Source of the DNA: DATMER01 sp963741305
Lineage (GTDB): Bacteria; Acidobacteriota; Thermoanaerobaculia; Multivoradales; UBA5704
DNA: 64,000 nt
Assembly (NCBI GenBank): GCA_963741305.1
Contig: CAVUHL010000003.1
Location: 5,580,001-5,644,000, forward strand
Reading direction: 5' to 3'
The translations under genes were made by a program, and so were the position numbers. The notes under the pieces are model-generated. The model was given only the letters and a program-made list of their open reading frames with translations. It was not told where the DNA came from and searched no databases. Each line of letters starts with the position of its first letter. The stretch's first letter is position 1. Positions 44,600 through 53,444 of the stretch are shown here, piece after piece.

Positions 44600-47500
44600 C
44601 TAGCGCCCTCCCGCGGCTCCCGCCGAGACGCTTGGAGCCGGTCTGACGCCAGCATCTCCCGCGGTCGTCGTGGCCGGTCCCGGGACAGTCCCGCCCGAAA
44701 GCCGCCAGATGTGGTCGCGCATCGCCGCCGTCACCTTGTCGGTATCGGACAGGTAGGCTATCAGCTCGGCCTCGGACGCGAAGTACGGCAGGAGCTGCTG
44801 CTTCTGCGCAGCATATTGCGGCGCGTCGAGCATCTGCCCGTAGGGCGATACGAAGTGACCCGATCCCGCGGGGCTTTCCGAGAAGAAGTTAGGCATCCGG
44901 GTACCCGGGATCCAGCCCTGCGGGTTCTTGATCCAGGATGGCACCCAGTCATGACGCAACCGGTCGCCCGCCAGCAGGAGCGAAGGCGCGAGCTCCGCCG
45001 TCGTAGCAGCGGCCCCAGCGACCACCGGACCCGACGGGTGGCACCTCGCGCACTGGAGGACTTCGAACACCACCTTGCCCACCGCCAGATCGCGCGGGTG
45101 AGCCGCTACCGGACGCGAGACGAACGGCTTCTGCTTCTCCCGCGAGGCGAAGTAGCCCACCAGTGTGTTCGCCTGCTCGTCTGTGAACCCGAAGGTGGGC
45201 ATGCGCGCCGTGAGCCACGGCCGCATCGTTTCCCGGCTGGGATCGTGGAGGTAGGCGAACAGCCAGTCGCCCTGCACCCGCGCCCCTTCGGCCGCCAGGT
45301 TCGGCGGCAGCAGGGCCGGATCCTTGATGACCTGCTGGATCGCGTGACCCTGGCCCTCGATCAGGTGGCAGCCCTGGCAGTTGAAGCGCGTGATCAGCTT
45401 GCGCCCCTCGGCCAGCGAAGCCATGCGGCTGCCGTCCCCGGCCCCCGCCTTGCGCGCCGTTGCCGCCGTCTCCTTGGTGAAGCCGATGACGTTGGCCGTG
45501 ATCGCCTGCGCCTCGCGCTCGGACACTCCGAAGTCGGGCATCTTGAGCAGCTCGTTGTAGTCCTTGACCCGCTCCTTGCCCTCGTCCCAGATGCGCGGCC
45601 GGGACACCTTCATCTTCACCCAGTCGTGACGGGTGTGGGCGACGCTGTGCACGTGGCCGAAATCGAACTGGTGCAACGGCTTGGAGCCCTCCTGCGTCAG
45701 CTCCGTGCCGATCGGCTTGGCATTCTCGAAGCCCTTGATGTCGTGGCAGCTGTAGCAGCCGTACTTGGTGATCGTCTGCTCGCCCAGGTAGACGTTGCGG
45801 TCGGTCTGGGACATCGCGTCCAGCTTGGCTCGGCTGGACTCCAGGGTGAACAGGTTCTGGAGGTACCCGAGCGCCAGCTCGTCGCGGACCTTGGTGTCGA
45901 TCTGCGGCAGAGCCACGTTCTCGAACTTCGCGTCGCGGCTCGAGGAGAGGTAGGCGACGACGTCGGACGCCTCCTGGTCGGTGAGCCGCAGGTCAGGCAT
46001 GTTGGTGTCGGGGAAATACTGCTTCGGGTCCTTCACCCAGGCATAGAGCCAGCCCTTGCTCACCTTGCTGCCCGTGCGCACCAGGTTGGGGCCATGCAGA
46101 CGGTTGATCTTGGGGAAGAAGTCGTCCCGCTTGGCCTTGGGGTCGATGATGTGGCAGCCGGCGCAGCCCACGGTCTCGAACACCCGCTTGCCGTTGTCCG
46201 GATTGCCCGCCGGGGCCGGTCCGTACTGCGGCAGGTCCGACTTCGCCCACAGGTAGTCGACGATGGCGCGGATCTCCGCGGCCTGCCGCTTCTTGTTCTC
46301 CGGCGTCTGGGTGTTCTCCTGGTAGAAGAAGTGCGGCATGAACGTCGTGGGATGGAAGGCGCGCGGCGCCTCGATCCACTTGTAGGCCCAGCCGGGATTG
46401 GTCTTGGCGGCAATGCGCGTCAGGTCCGGGCCCGCCTTGCGCATGTTCGTGTAGGACGGATAGTTGATCGGGTGGCAGCCGTTGCACCCCATGTGGGTGA
46501 TCAGCTCGCGGCCGACATCCTGGGTTTCCGCCTTGGGTGTCCAGACGCCGCCCGCGTGGCAGGTCGCGCAGCCTGCCTCGGTCATGCCGGCGGGCAGGAT
46601 CGGGTACTCCAGGTACGCCTGCCGCTTCCAGTTGTACTTCTTCTCCCACTCCTTGCGCTGCTCATCCGACTGCGGGCTGTGGCCGGCGCGGGAGAAATCG
46701 GTCGCCCGGTCGAGGCCGCCGTGGCAGACGGTGCAACCGAACTGGGTGTAGGCGTGCGGCGAGCTGTCGCCGACGAACTCGTCCAGCCGCGGATGCGAAC
46801 GGTAGGGCTGAGGCCACTCCACTTCCTTGGTCGCCGGATCGTCTTCGAAGCCCGGGCGGTTCGCGGCCACGTGACAGGTCACACAGCGGTCCACCCGGTT
46901 GATCTCGGTGAAGTTGATGTTATGGGTCAGCCCCGGCAGGATCACCTGCTGCACGGACAGGGTGGGCTTGACGAAGTCCATCAGCGGAGCGTTGAGCAGG
47001 AAGTAGGCGGGGTCCTTCTCCAGGGCCGCGGCGCGGGTCTCCAGGCTCTCCGCGCCTCCCCGCAGGGCCGCCAGCTTCTCCTCGGCGGCGGTCACGGCCT
47101 GGCGGCGCTCTGCGATCTCGGCCTGGATCTGGTCGCGCTCCTTGCCGAACCCTTCCCTCTTCGCCTGGGCATCGATCAGGGCCTTCCTCGCCTCCTCGAC
47201 CCGCTCCCGCCTCTCCGGGTCGGTACCGCCGGCCTGGATCGACTGGTCATAGAGGAAACGGGCCTCGTCGAGGTGCGCCTTGGCGCCGCGCCAGTCCGAA
47301 TCGGCCTGGTTCCACTTGGACGTCAGCTCCCGGACCCGCTCCTCGAGCTTCTCGATCTCGCCGCGGTGCGTGCCCACGGCCTTCTCGGCCGCCCGGATCT
47401 CGGCCCGGAGCTGCTTGCTCTGGTCCGCGATCTTGCCGCTCTCCTCCTTCAGCTCCTTGCGCAGCTGATCCTGCTCCAGGTCGCGGAACTCGGCCTGAAA

Positions 47501-47647
47501 CCTCTTCCAGGGCTGCGCATAGTCGGCGACGACCATCCACAGGGTGGTCGCCAGCAGCGCCAGGGCGCTGATGGCGAACCACATGTTCATCCGACCAAAG
47601 TTGTAGTGCCGGTCCGGTCGCTTTTCAGGCGGTGTGATCGGTGGCAA
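44600..47647 (-). CDS. Octaheme c-type cytochrome with N-terminal coiled coil (bc-complex component)
   Basis: 1015 residues from a TTG at 47647 with AAGGAG six bases upstream. One membrane helix (about 22-42), then a coiled coil (about 50-215, LRKELKEESGKIADQSKQL and similar), then eight CxxCH heme sites: CVTCH (Cys255), CTVCH, CATCH, CNGCH, CAGCH, CYSCH, CQGCH and CARCH (Cys866). Mono-heme-type folds repeat with MPDLRL- and MPNFFS-type methionines as possible distal ligands. It is encoded 15 bases after cytochrome b and is the likely electron acceptor of the complex, replacing cytochrome c1 or f. It is far larger than either. Confidence 0.88.
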   Translation of the reverse strand: MPPITPPEKRPDRHYNFGRMNMWFAISALALLATTLWMVVADYAQPWKRFQAEFRDLEQDQLRKELKEESGKIADQSKQLRAEIRAAEKAVGTHRGEIEKLEERVRELTSKWNQADSDWRGAKAHLDEARFLYDQSIQAGGTDPERRERVEEARKALIDAQAKREGFGKERDQIQAEIAERRQAVTAAEEKLAALRGGAESLETRAAALEKDPAYFLLNAPLMDFVKPTLSVQQVILPGLTHNINFTEINRVDRCVTCHVAANRPGFEDDPATKEVEWPQPYRSHPRLDEFVGDSSPHAYTQFGCTVCHGGLDRATDFSRAGHSPQSDEQRKEWEKKYNWKRQAYLEYPILPAGMTEAGCATCHAGGVWTPKAETQDVGRELITHMGCNGCHPINYPSYTNMRKAGPDLTRIAAKTNPGWAYKWIEAPRAFHPTTFMPHFFYQENTQTPENKKRQAAEIRAIVDYLWAKSDLPQYGPAPAGNPDNGKRVFETVGCAGCHIIDPKAKRDDFFPKINRLHGPNLVRTGSKVSKGWLYAWVKDPKQYFPDTNMPDLRLTDQEASDVVAYLSSSRDAKFENVALPQIDTKVRDELALGYLQNLFTLESSRAKLDAMSQTDRNVYLGEQTITKYGCYSCHDIKGFENAKPIGTELTQEGSKPLHQFDFGHVHSVAHTRHDWVKMKVSRPRIWDEGKERVKDYNELLKMPDFGVSEREAQAITANVIGFTKETAATARKAGAGDGSRMASLAEGRKLITRFNCQGCHLIEGQGHAIQQVIKDPALLPPNLAAEGARVQGDWLFAYLHDPSRETMRPWLTARMPTFGFTDEQANTLVGYFASREKQKPFVSRPVAAHPRDLAVGKVVFEVLQCARCHPSGPVVAGAAATTAELAPSLLLAGDRLRHDWVPSWIKNPQGWIPGTRMPNFFSESPAGSGHFVSPYGQMLDAPQYAAQKQQLLPYFASEAELIAYLSDTDKVTAAMRDHIWRLSGGTVPGPATTTAGDAGVRPAPSVSAGAAGGR

Positions 47648-47662
47648 CTCGAGCTCCTTGCG

Positions 47663-48802
47663 CTAGATATTGAAAAAGTACTCCTGGATGTACACGAAGT
47701 ACTTCAGGTTGAACAGCCAGCGGCAGTACATCTTGATCGGCAGCAGCATCATGAACAGGAACAGGGTGATGCCGGTGTAATAGCGTGCCGGCCCCATCTT
47801 CTCGAAGTAGGGCCGCACCCACTTCGTCTTGCGCAGGAGCACAGGCAGGCCGAAGAAATAGAAACCCATGAGCAGGATGCCGGGGAGCTCCCGGATGAGC
47901 CAGTTGCCCGGCAAACCGATCCGCAGGAGCTTGATCCAGAAGTACTCCGACAAGTTGACGTTGACCAGGGCCTCGACCTTGCCGGGATCCCAGTACTCAA
48001 AGGGGCCGAAGAAGTTCCAGTTCGGCCCGCGCAGGAAGGTGCCGATGACGATCATCTGGCTCCACAGGATCAGGAAGCCGAACAGGAAGAGGCCGATCTC
48101 GACCCTGCGCTCGCGGAAGGTGTAGTAGCCGTTCCCCTTGGGGTTGGTGTCGATGTAGGGGATCGCCATCAGCCCGACGATGATCAGGCCGGGCAGCACC
48201 ACGCCCGCGAGCCAGGGGTCGAAGTAGACCAGCATCTCCTGGAGGCCGAGGAAGTACCAGGGCGCCTTGGACGGGTTCGGGGCGAGCGCCGGGTTGGCCG
48301 GCTCCTCGAGCGGCGCCTTGAGCACGATCGACCAGATCACCATGCCGACCGTCAGCAGCACCATGCAGATGAACTCGGAGAAGACCAGGTCGGGCCAGGT
48401 GAAGATGCGGTCCTCGACCTCGGTCGCCTCGTAGGTGGGCTGGCCCGCGGCGAGCCGGGCGTCGTTCTCCGTGGCCTTGTGCATGGAGAACCAGACGAAG
48501 AAGCCGACCAGGAACACCATCATGACGATGGGCACGTTGTCCGGCTTGGCGACGATCGACTTGAAGTCGGGGTCGAACAGCGAGAGCACGAAAAAGACCA
48601 CGCCGACCGCAAGCATGATCATGCCCGCGCGCTTGGTCCACAGGGACCGGGAGCGCAGCATGAAGTAGAAGGCGATCAGCGACAGCGTGAACGACCAGTA
48701 GGGATAGGCGAGGATGTCGATGAAGTGCTTGATGCCCTCCATCGGCCCTCCGCCTCCCCCTTCCGCAAACGCAAGCACTGGCAGCAGCAACGCTTCGATC
48801 AT
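47663..48802 (-). CDS. Cytochrome b C-terminal part (subunit IV-like), extended
   Basis: 379 residues with about eight membrane helices. The subunit-IV signature is NPSKAPWYFLGLQEMLVYFDP near residue 180, preceded by PDLVFSEFICMVL, with LPGLIIVGLMAIPYID after. About 140 N-terminal residues with two to three helices are extra compared with a b6f subunit IV (about 160 residues). With the separate b6-like protein upstream it completes the split cytochrome b of the quinol-oxidising complex. Confidence 0.88.
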   Translation of the reverse strand: MIEALLLPVLAFAEGGGGGPMEGIKHFIDILAYPYWSFTLSLIAFYFMLRSRSLWTKRAGMIMLAVGVVFFVLSLFDPDFKSIVAKPDNVPIVMMVFLVGFFVWFSMHKATENDARLAAGQPTYEATEVEDRIFTWPDLVFSEFICMVLLTVGMVIWSIVLKAPLEEPANPALAPNPSKAPWYFLGLQEMLVYFDPWLAGVVLPGLIIVGLMAIPYIDTNPKGNGYYTFRERRVEIGLFLFGFLILWSQMIVIGTFLRGPNWNFFGPFEYWDPGKVEALVNVNLSEYFWIKLLRIGLPGNWLIRELPGILLMGFYFFGLPVLLRKTKWVRPYFEKMGPARYYTGITLFLFMMLLPIKMYCRWLFNLKYFVYIQEYFFNI

Positions 48803-48812
48803 GTCATCCCCC

Positions 48813-49580
48813 CTACATGGGACCCGAGATGCCGCCGTCCTTGCGGACGCGCCAGAAGTGGACCGCCATCAGGAACGCGGCGACGAGCGGGATGCCGACA
48901 CAGTGCAACACGTAGAAGCGGATGAGCGTGGCGTTGCCGATCGTCCGGCCGCCAATCAGGGCGAAGCGGGCGTCGCTGCCCACGTGAATCAACCGTTCGC
49001 CTCCCAATGTCAGGAAGGCAGAGCCTGGTCCCTCGTTGCCTAACAGGGGTGTGGCCCGGGCCATGTTCGACCCGACGGTGATGGCCCAGATCGCGAGCTG
49101 GTCCCACGGCAGGAGATAGCCGGTGAAGGAGAGCAGCAGCGTCAGCACCAGGAGGATCACGCCGACGTTCCAGTTGAACTCGCGGGGCGGCTTGTACGAG
49201 CCGGTCATGAACACGCGGAACATGTGCAGCCAGACCGCGATGACCATGGCGTGGGCACCCCATCGGTGCAGCTCGCGCATGATGCCGAAGGCCGCGGCCT
49301 CGCGCAGGTCGACGATGTCGACGAAGGCATACTCGACGCTCGGCCGGTAGTAGAACATCAGCAGGAGGCCGGTGATCGTCTCCACCAGGAAGAGGAAAAA
49401 GGCCGTCCCGCCCATGCACCACGTGTAGCTCATGCGGATGCCGGACTTCTTGACCTTGATCGGGTGCAGGTGGAGCACCACGTTGCCCAGCATGGCGAGC
49501 GCGCGCTTGCGGTTGTCGGTCGGGATGCCCACCCGGAAGATGGATTTCCAGACCTGCGTCTTGGTGATGCCTTTGAACAT
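48813..49580 (-). CDS. Cytochrome b6-like subunit (bc complex)
   Basis: 255 residues, four membrane helices with the two bis-histidine heme sites: HRWGAHAMVIAVWLHMFRVF near 100 and VLHCVGIPLVAAFLMAVHFWRVRKD near the end. GSYKPPREFNWNVGV and LLSFTGYLLPWDQLAIWA are family hallmarks near the quinol site. It binds the two b hemes and part of the quinol pocket. Gene order Rieske, b6, subunit IV, octaheme cytochrome on one strand argues for a single complex. Confidence 0.93.
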   Translation of the reverse strand: MFKGITKTQVWKSIFRVGIPTDNRKRALAMLGNVVLHLHPIKVKKSGIRMSYTWCMGGTAFFLFLVETITGLLLMFYYRPSVEYAFVDIVDLREAAAFGIMRELHRWGAHAMVIAVWLHMFRVFMTGSYKPPREFNWNVGVILLVLTLLLSFTGYLLPWDQLAIWAITVGSNMARATPLLGNEGPGSAFLTLGGERLIHVGSDARFALIGGRTIGNATLIRFYVLHCVGIPLVAAFLMAVHFWRVRKDGGISGPM

Positions 49581-49636
49581 GGCGCCTCTCTGGTTCAGGT
49601 TGACGGTCTAAGACGTTCTCGATGTTCTCAACGTGC

Positions 49637-50581
49637 TCAAGCCAGGGAGATGAAGGAGTTCGGGTCTTCCCACTGGCCGAGCTCCTGCTGGAACTTCTGA
49701 GCCTTGTCCACGACGATCTGGCCGTCGTCCGGGCTGATGAAGATGCGCGCCCGCTCCAGCGGCCGGGGCGTCGGACCCTCGAAGTTGATGCCGTTCTTGT
49801 AGTAGCCGCTGCCGTGGCAGGGGCACTTGAACTTGTTCTGCGTCTCCAGCCAGGCAGGCGGGCAGCCGAGGTGCGTGCAGATGGCGATCAGCGCGAACAG
49901 CCGCCCCTCGTTGTTGACGATCCACACGCCGTACTTGTCCACGAACCGGGTGTCCACCACGCCGGACCCGACATCCTGCGGGAAGCCGGCCTTGAAAGTC
50001 GTGGGGGGCTCGAACAGCACGTTGGGGAACATGAAGCGCCCCATGGCCGTCACGCAGCCGCCGATCGCCGCCGAGAAGCCGACCCAGGCCACCGCGGCCC
50101 AGGAGAAGAACCCGCGGCGGGACATGTCCCCACCCTTCGCAGCCGCCTTCGGAGCCGGAGCGGTCCCGGTGGCGGCCGGAGTGGCCGTGGCTTTCGCGGC
50201 GGCAACAACGGCGGCCGGAGCCGGAACCGGTGCCGGCTTTCCCTCGGCCGCCAACTTGGCTGCATGAGCGGCGCGGGCAGCGGCAACCTTCTCGGCTTTC
50301 GCGGCATCCGCGGCATCCGCAGCCGCATCCGGCCCTGGAGGCGGAACGGCGGGAGCGTTGGTTCCGCCCGCGATGGCGGGCTCTACCGGAGCGGCGGCTT
50401 CGGAGGGAGGAGCCTTGAAAGTATCGGAAGTGGCAGCAGCCTGCCTCTCCGCAATCGGAGCGGCATCGGTTTTGGCAGCCCCAGTCTCGGCGCGGGCGCC
50501 TTCCGTGGCCATCTTGGGCGGTCCAGACTCTGCCGAACCTGTCGGCTCAGACGCGGGACCGTCCTTCGTCTCGTCAGCCAT
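49637..50581 (-). CDS. Rieske iron-sulfur protein with long Ala/Pro-rich N-terminus
   Basis: 314 residues. The 2Fe-2S cluster motifs are CTHLGCPPAW near residue 235 and CPCHGSGY near 253. A twin-arginine anchor SRRGFFSWAAVAWVGFSAAI lies near residue 155, preceded by about 150 residues almost entirely of Ala, Pro, Lys and Glu. An internal ATG at 50125 directly before the anchor has its own AGGG-type ribosome site, so a normal-length protein could start there; the ATG at 50581 has AAAGGGG. If the long form is made, the Ala/Pro extension would stay in the cytoplasm, which is unusual for a Rieske protein. Confidence 0.88.
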   Translation of the reverse strand: MADETKDGPASEPTGSAESGPPKMATEGARAETGAAKTDAAPIAERQAAATSDTFKAPPSEAAAPVEPAIAGGTNAPAVPPPGPDAAADAADAAKAEKVAAARAAHAAKLAAEGKPAPVPAPAAVVAAAKATATPAATGTAPAPKAAAKGGDMSRRGFFSWAAVAWVGFSAAIGGCVTAMGRFMFPNVLFEPPTTFKAGFPQDVGSGVVDTRFVDKYGVWIVNNEGRLFALIAICTHLGCPPAWLETQNKFKCPCHGSGYYKNGINFEGPTPRPLERARIFISPDDGQIVVDKAQKFQQELGQWEDPNSFISLA

Positions 50582-50720
50582 GTTGCCCCTTTCCTACTGC
50601 ATTTCTGTTCGGGCCCTGATGTCTACATCCTTTCGGGTGCCCCTTTCTAGCGAAAGGGGACAGGGGGTGTCAACGCCGCAATGCGGCGCGGAGGTAAACC
50701 CCCTCCAAACCTGGAAAAAA

Positions 50721-51626
50721 TCAGCGCGCAGAGGCCACCTTGCCTGCCTCGATGGCGGCTTGACGCACCTTGAGGCTCGGATCGTCCTTGGCGAGCCGGT
50801 CAAAGAGTGCGCGGTGCCGCGGATCGCGAAGGGAGGCGAGCGCCCGGATGGCACTGAGCATGGCCTCTTCCTGCTGCTCGCGGGTGATGTCCGGCACCTG
50901 TGCGAGGAGCCGGCGGTCGAGCATGCCCTCGAGCACGGGCACGCCCTCGGCGCTCCGCAGGCGGGCCAGGGAGAGAGCCGCATTCCAGCGCACGTCGGTG
51001 GCGGCATCGTCGAGGAGCGGCCGGAGGCTGGGGACGACCGAGGGATCGTTCAGCTCACCCAAGGCGAACGCCGCGGTCTTGCGGATGCCGGGGTCCTGGT
51101 CGCCGAGGGCGGCGGTCAGAGGCTCCTTGGCCTGGGGGTCGCCCAGGATGCCGAGCGCCCAGAGCGCGTAGATCCGCGTGCGCTCGTCCTCGTCATCCAG
51201 GGCTTCGACGAGCAGGGGAAGCGCCTCATGGTCGCCGGTGCGCCCCAGCACGAGCGCCAGGTAGCGCTTCATCTCGGCATCGTCCGCCTCCTGGAACATC
51301 CGGCGGACCTGCGCCTTGGCTCCCGCCTCCTGCTCCAGCGCCTGGGGATCCGACACCAGGATCTTGGACAGCTCATACGCCGCCTGCACCCGCCGCGGCT
51401 TCCAACTCGACTCGAGGTCGTTCAGGTAGTCCCGTGTGCTCTGCCGGTCGTAGGCGATCCACCCGAAGCCGATGAAGATGGCCACGCAGAGGACGACGAC
51501 CAGCAGCGGAACGACGAACAGGCCGAGAAAGGAGCGCAACGCGCTGCTGCCAACCTCTTCTTCGGCCGGCAAATCCTCCTCGGGAGGAACGTCCTGCGGG
51601 AAATCAGGATCAGAGGGATCGGACAT
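50721..51626 (-). CDS. Membrane-anchored HEAT-repeat protein
   Basis: 301 residues from the ATG at 51626. An acidic/proline N-terminus (PPEEDLPAEEE), a membrane helix (about 33-56, LGLFVVPLLVVVLCVAIFIGF), then PBS/HEAT-like helical repeats: KRYLALVLGRTGDHEALPLLVEAL, ALGILGDPQAKEPL, FALGELNDPSVVPSL, LARLRSAEGVPVL. Such repeats act as scaffolds. It is upstream of the Rieske gene on the same strand with 139 bases between, so a link to the bc complex is possible but unproven. Confidence 0.8.
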   Translation of the reverse strand: MSDPSDPDFPQDVPPEEDLPAEEEVGSSALRSFLGLFVVPLLVVVLCVAIFIGFGWIAYDRQSTRDYLNDLESSWKPRRVQAAYELSKILVSDPQALEQEAGAKAQVRRMFQEADDAEMKRYLALVLGRTGDHEALPLLVEALDDEDERTRIYALWALGILGDPQAKEPLTAALGDQDPGIRKTAAFALGELNDPSVVPSLRPLLDDAATDVRWNAALSLARLRSAEGVPVLEGMLDRRLLAQVPDITREQQEEAMLSAIRALASLRDPRHRALFDRLAKDDPSLKVRQAAIEAGKVASAR

Positions 51627-51822
51627 CGGGTGCGGAGCATAGCGGAACTCGCGCGGCGCGCCAAACCTCTCTCCCTCAGGAGTCGGGATCTTGGCTGCGG
51701 CCGTCTCGTCGGGCGTCGTCCCGATTCCTGGGTATCGCGGCTGGCCTCCCAACTCTTGGGGGGATATATCGCGTAACTCTCTGTTTGCACAAGTAGAGCA
51801 AGGCGGAGCAGATACACGAGAC

Positions 51823-51851
51823 TTGACAAGCAGAGCACATCCCTCTACTCT
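51823..51851 (+). promoter_or_regulatory. Sigma-70-like promoter upstream of 51952 gene
   Basis: TTGACA (a perfect -35), a 17-bp spacer, then TACTCT (four of six). It lies 100 bases before the ATG at 51952, in the 325-bp non-coding space after the HEAT gene. That space holds nothing else I can identify. Confidence 0.55.
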
Positions 51852-51951
51852 TTGCACAACGTCGTTGCAGTGAGGCTCCCGAAAGCAGAAATCCGTCGGC
51901 GCCAGGGAGGCGTCGGACGGTTCAACCCCGAGAGGGGAAAAGGAGGTAGTC

Positions 51952-52347
51952 ATGGCTCATGAGTGGCAGTACATGAATGCGGTGAACGGGTGGGACAAGA
52001 TTGACGTGGCGGTGACCGCCAACGCGGTGAAGTTGCCGGAGTTGGAGGTCAACCTCGGCGGCCTGCGGAATCGGTCGCAGCGGGCTCGCCAGCTGTTCGC
52101 GCAGCAGGCCGCGCTGACGGCGGCCAAGCAGGAGGTGACGAAGGAGCTGCAGCAGGTGATGCAGGAGGGGAACGCGCTGGCGAGGTTCCTCCGCGAGGGT
52201 CTCCGGGCCTACCTCGGCAAGGGCAGCGAGAAGCTGATCGAGTTCGGGGTGCGGCCGTTCCGCGGGCTCAACCGCAAGCCCGCGCCGCCCCCTCCGGCGC
52301 CCGAGACGTCCGCTCCCTCGGTCCCGGCTCCTGATTCTGTGAAGTAG
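51952..52347 (+). CDS. Small orphan protein with strong expression signals, 131 aa
   Basis: No family recognised. The ATG has a near-perfect AAAGGAGG ribosome site, a good promoter upstream, and a terminator 12 bases after the stop, so it is a monocistronic, probably abundant product. The middle is an amphipathic coiled-coil-like helix (RSQRARQLFAQQAALTAAKQ), followed by GLRAYLGKGSEKLIEFGVRPF and a disordered proline-rich tail (PAPPPPAPETSAPSVP). No signal peptide. It could be a structural or nucleoid-associated protein. Confidence 0.7.
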   Translation: MAHEWQYMNAVNGWDKIDVAVTANAVKLPELEVNLGGLRNRSQRARQLFAQQAALTAAKQEVTKELQQVMQEGNALARFLREGLRAYLGKGSEKLIEFGVRPFRGLNRKPAPPPPAPETSAPSVPAPDSVK

Positions 52348-52359
52348 CCTGTCTTTCCC

Positions 52360-52395
52360 GGGGGCGCGCTGCCGTAGCGCCCCCGCCTTTTCCTC
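52360..52395 (+). terminator. Rho-independent terminator after 51952 gene
   Basis: GGGGGCGC (52360-52367) pairs with GCGCCCCC (52377-52384), followed by GCCTTTTCC. It ends the single-gene transcript. Confidence 0.8.
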
Positions 52396-52713
52396 CCCCC
52401 TCTTTCGAGCCCCGAGCGAGAAGCATTCTCCCCGGCCTGTCGTCTTCTACGACAGGTTCTGACGCAGAAGCGCCCCACATTCCCTCGATAAGTCTTCGTA
52501 TTCGTCACGACAACGTTCCGCAGCCACAACCCGCGGCGGAGTGCTTATGCGCCAAGCGCTATCGCTTTGACGTTGATAAGGGAAGAGTGTAGGCTAGGGT
52601 AAGTCACAAAGGCACTAAAGAGATAGTCGACCATTCACCTTCCGCTGTTACACCTATTCTGAGCACCCGATGGAAGTGGCAGAGGCAGCGTTAACCGCCG
52701 GAAGGAAGGCGCA
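52396..52713. other. Gene-free spacer with an 8-bp palindrome
   Basis: Between the terminator and the next gene there is no ORF with a start. At 52436-52456 CCTGTCGT pairs with ACGACAGG around a five-base loop. Composition drops from GC-rich to near-balanced from about 52480 on, the beginning of the AT-richer stretch. Confidence 0.5.
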
Positions 52714-53394
52714 ATGCCAAACGAAAACTCGCCTGCTGTGTTCACGCCCGACAACGAGCCCTACTTGGGGAGCGAGGCGCTCAGGCGATTCGATCTGACA
52801 ATCGTTGGGGTGTTAAAGGCAAATCGTGCGGTCGCCTCGGCATCTCGTCAAAATGAGCGACTCACTGAACTTCAACTAGCTGCCTGCGAGATCATTCCAC
52901 AGGGAATATCCGTCAGTTTGAGCATCCGCGAACTCATACGCCAAGGCTATCTTCTTTCAGCCATGATTCTGATCCGTCCACTCATGGAACGAGCCGCGAT
53001 CATCTCGTATCTCGTTAAACATCCAGCTAGTGTCGAGATCTGGAAGCTTGGCTGGCCGCATGGAAAGCGGCCGAGTCTCTCAACGATGCTCGACTCGATG
53101 GGGTGGGAGGCGGCAGGTGACTCGATGAGTAAAGAGATCTGCAGCATCTTTAACCACCTCGTGCACGGCGATCCCTTCGCGTCAGAATGGAACATTACCG
53201 ACCCCGGAGCAGTTGGCCTCGGCTACTCAAGTGGGCGTATTACTGATCGCCCAGATGTCTGCGACATCCTTGCAGGCATCACTTCTGGACAGATGCTAGT
53301 CCTAATGGCGTTGATGGCGGCGACATTCCCTGGCATTGACGAGACCGTGCAGGCCATCTCCGAGACAGTCAATGTCGTGGTGGATGGCGGTTAA
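52714..53394 (+). CDS. Hypothetical protein (DUF5677-like), 226 aa
   Basis: Soluble, mostly helical. The pattern SIRELIRQGYLLSAMILIRPLMERAAIISYL near residue 70 and a later FNHLVHGDP near 145 resemble DUF5677/AbiV-type proteins, in which a helix pair carries an arginine and a later histidine near a 'VHGD' element. GGAAGG lies before the ATG. It is the first gene of the AT-richer segment. A role in phage defence has been shown for some relatives, but I cannot confirm membership. Confidence 0.5.
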   Translation: MPNENSPAVFTPDNEPYLGSEALRRFDLTIVGVLKANRAVASASRQNERLTELQLAACEIIPQGISVSLSIRELIRQGYLLSAMILIRPLMERAAIISYLVKHPASVEIWKLGWPHGKRPSLSTMLDSMGWEAAGDSMSKEICSIFNHLVHGDPFASEWNITDPGAVGLGYSSGRITDRPDVCDILAGITSGQMLVLMALMAATFPGIDETVQAISETVNVVVDGG

Positions 53395-53444
53395 CCCCCG
53401 CTTCCACCGGACGGCCGGCTTCGCCGTCCTCTCTCGAGGTCTAG

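Noticed and set aside
44528..48925. A 1465-codon open frame on the plus strand
   Set aside because: It is antisense to the octaheme cytochrome and cytochrome b genes, its translation is low-complexity (rich in H, R, G, V, L), and it has no domain. High GC leaves such frames open.
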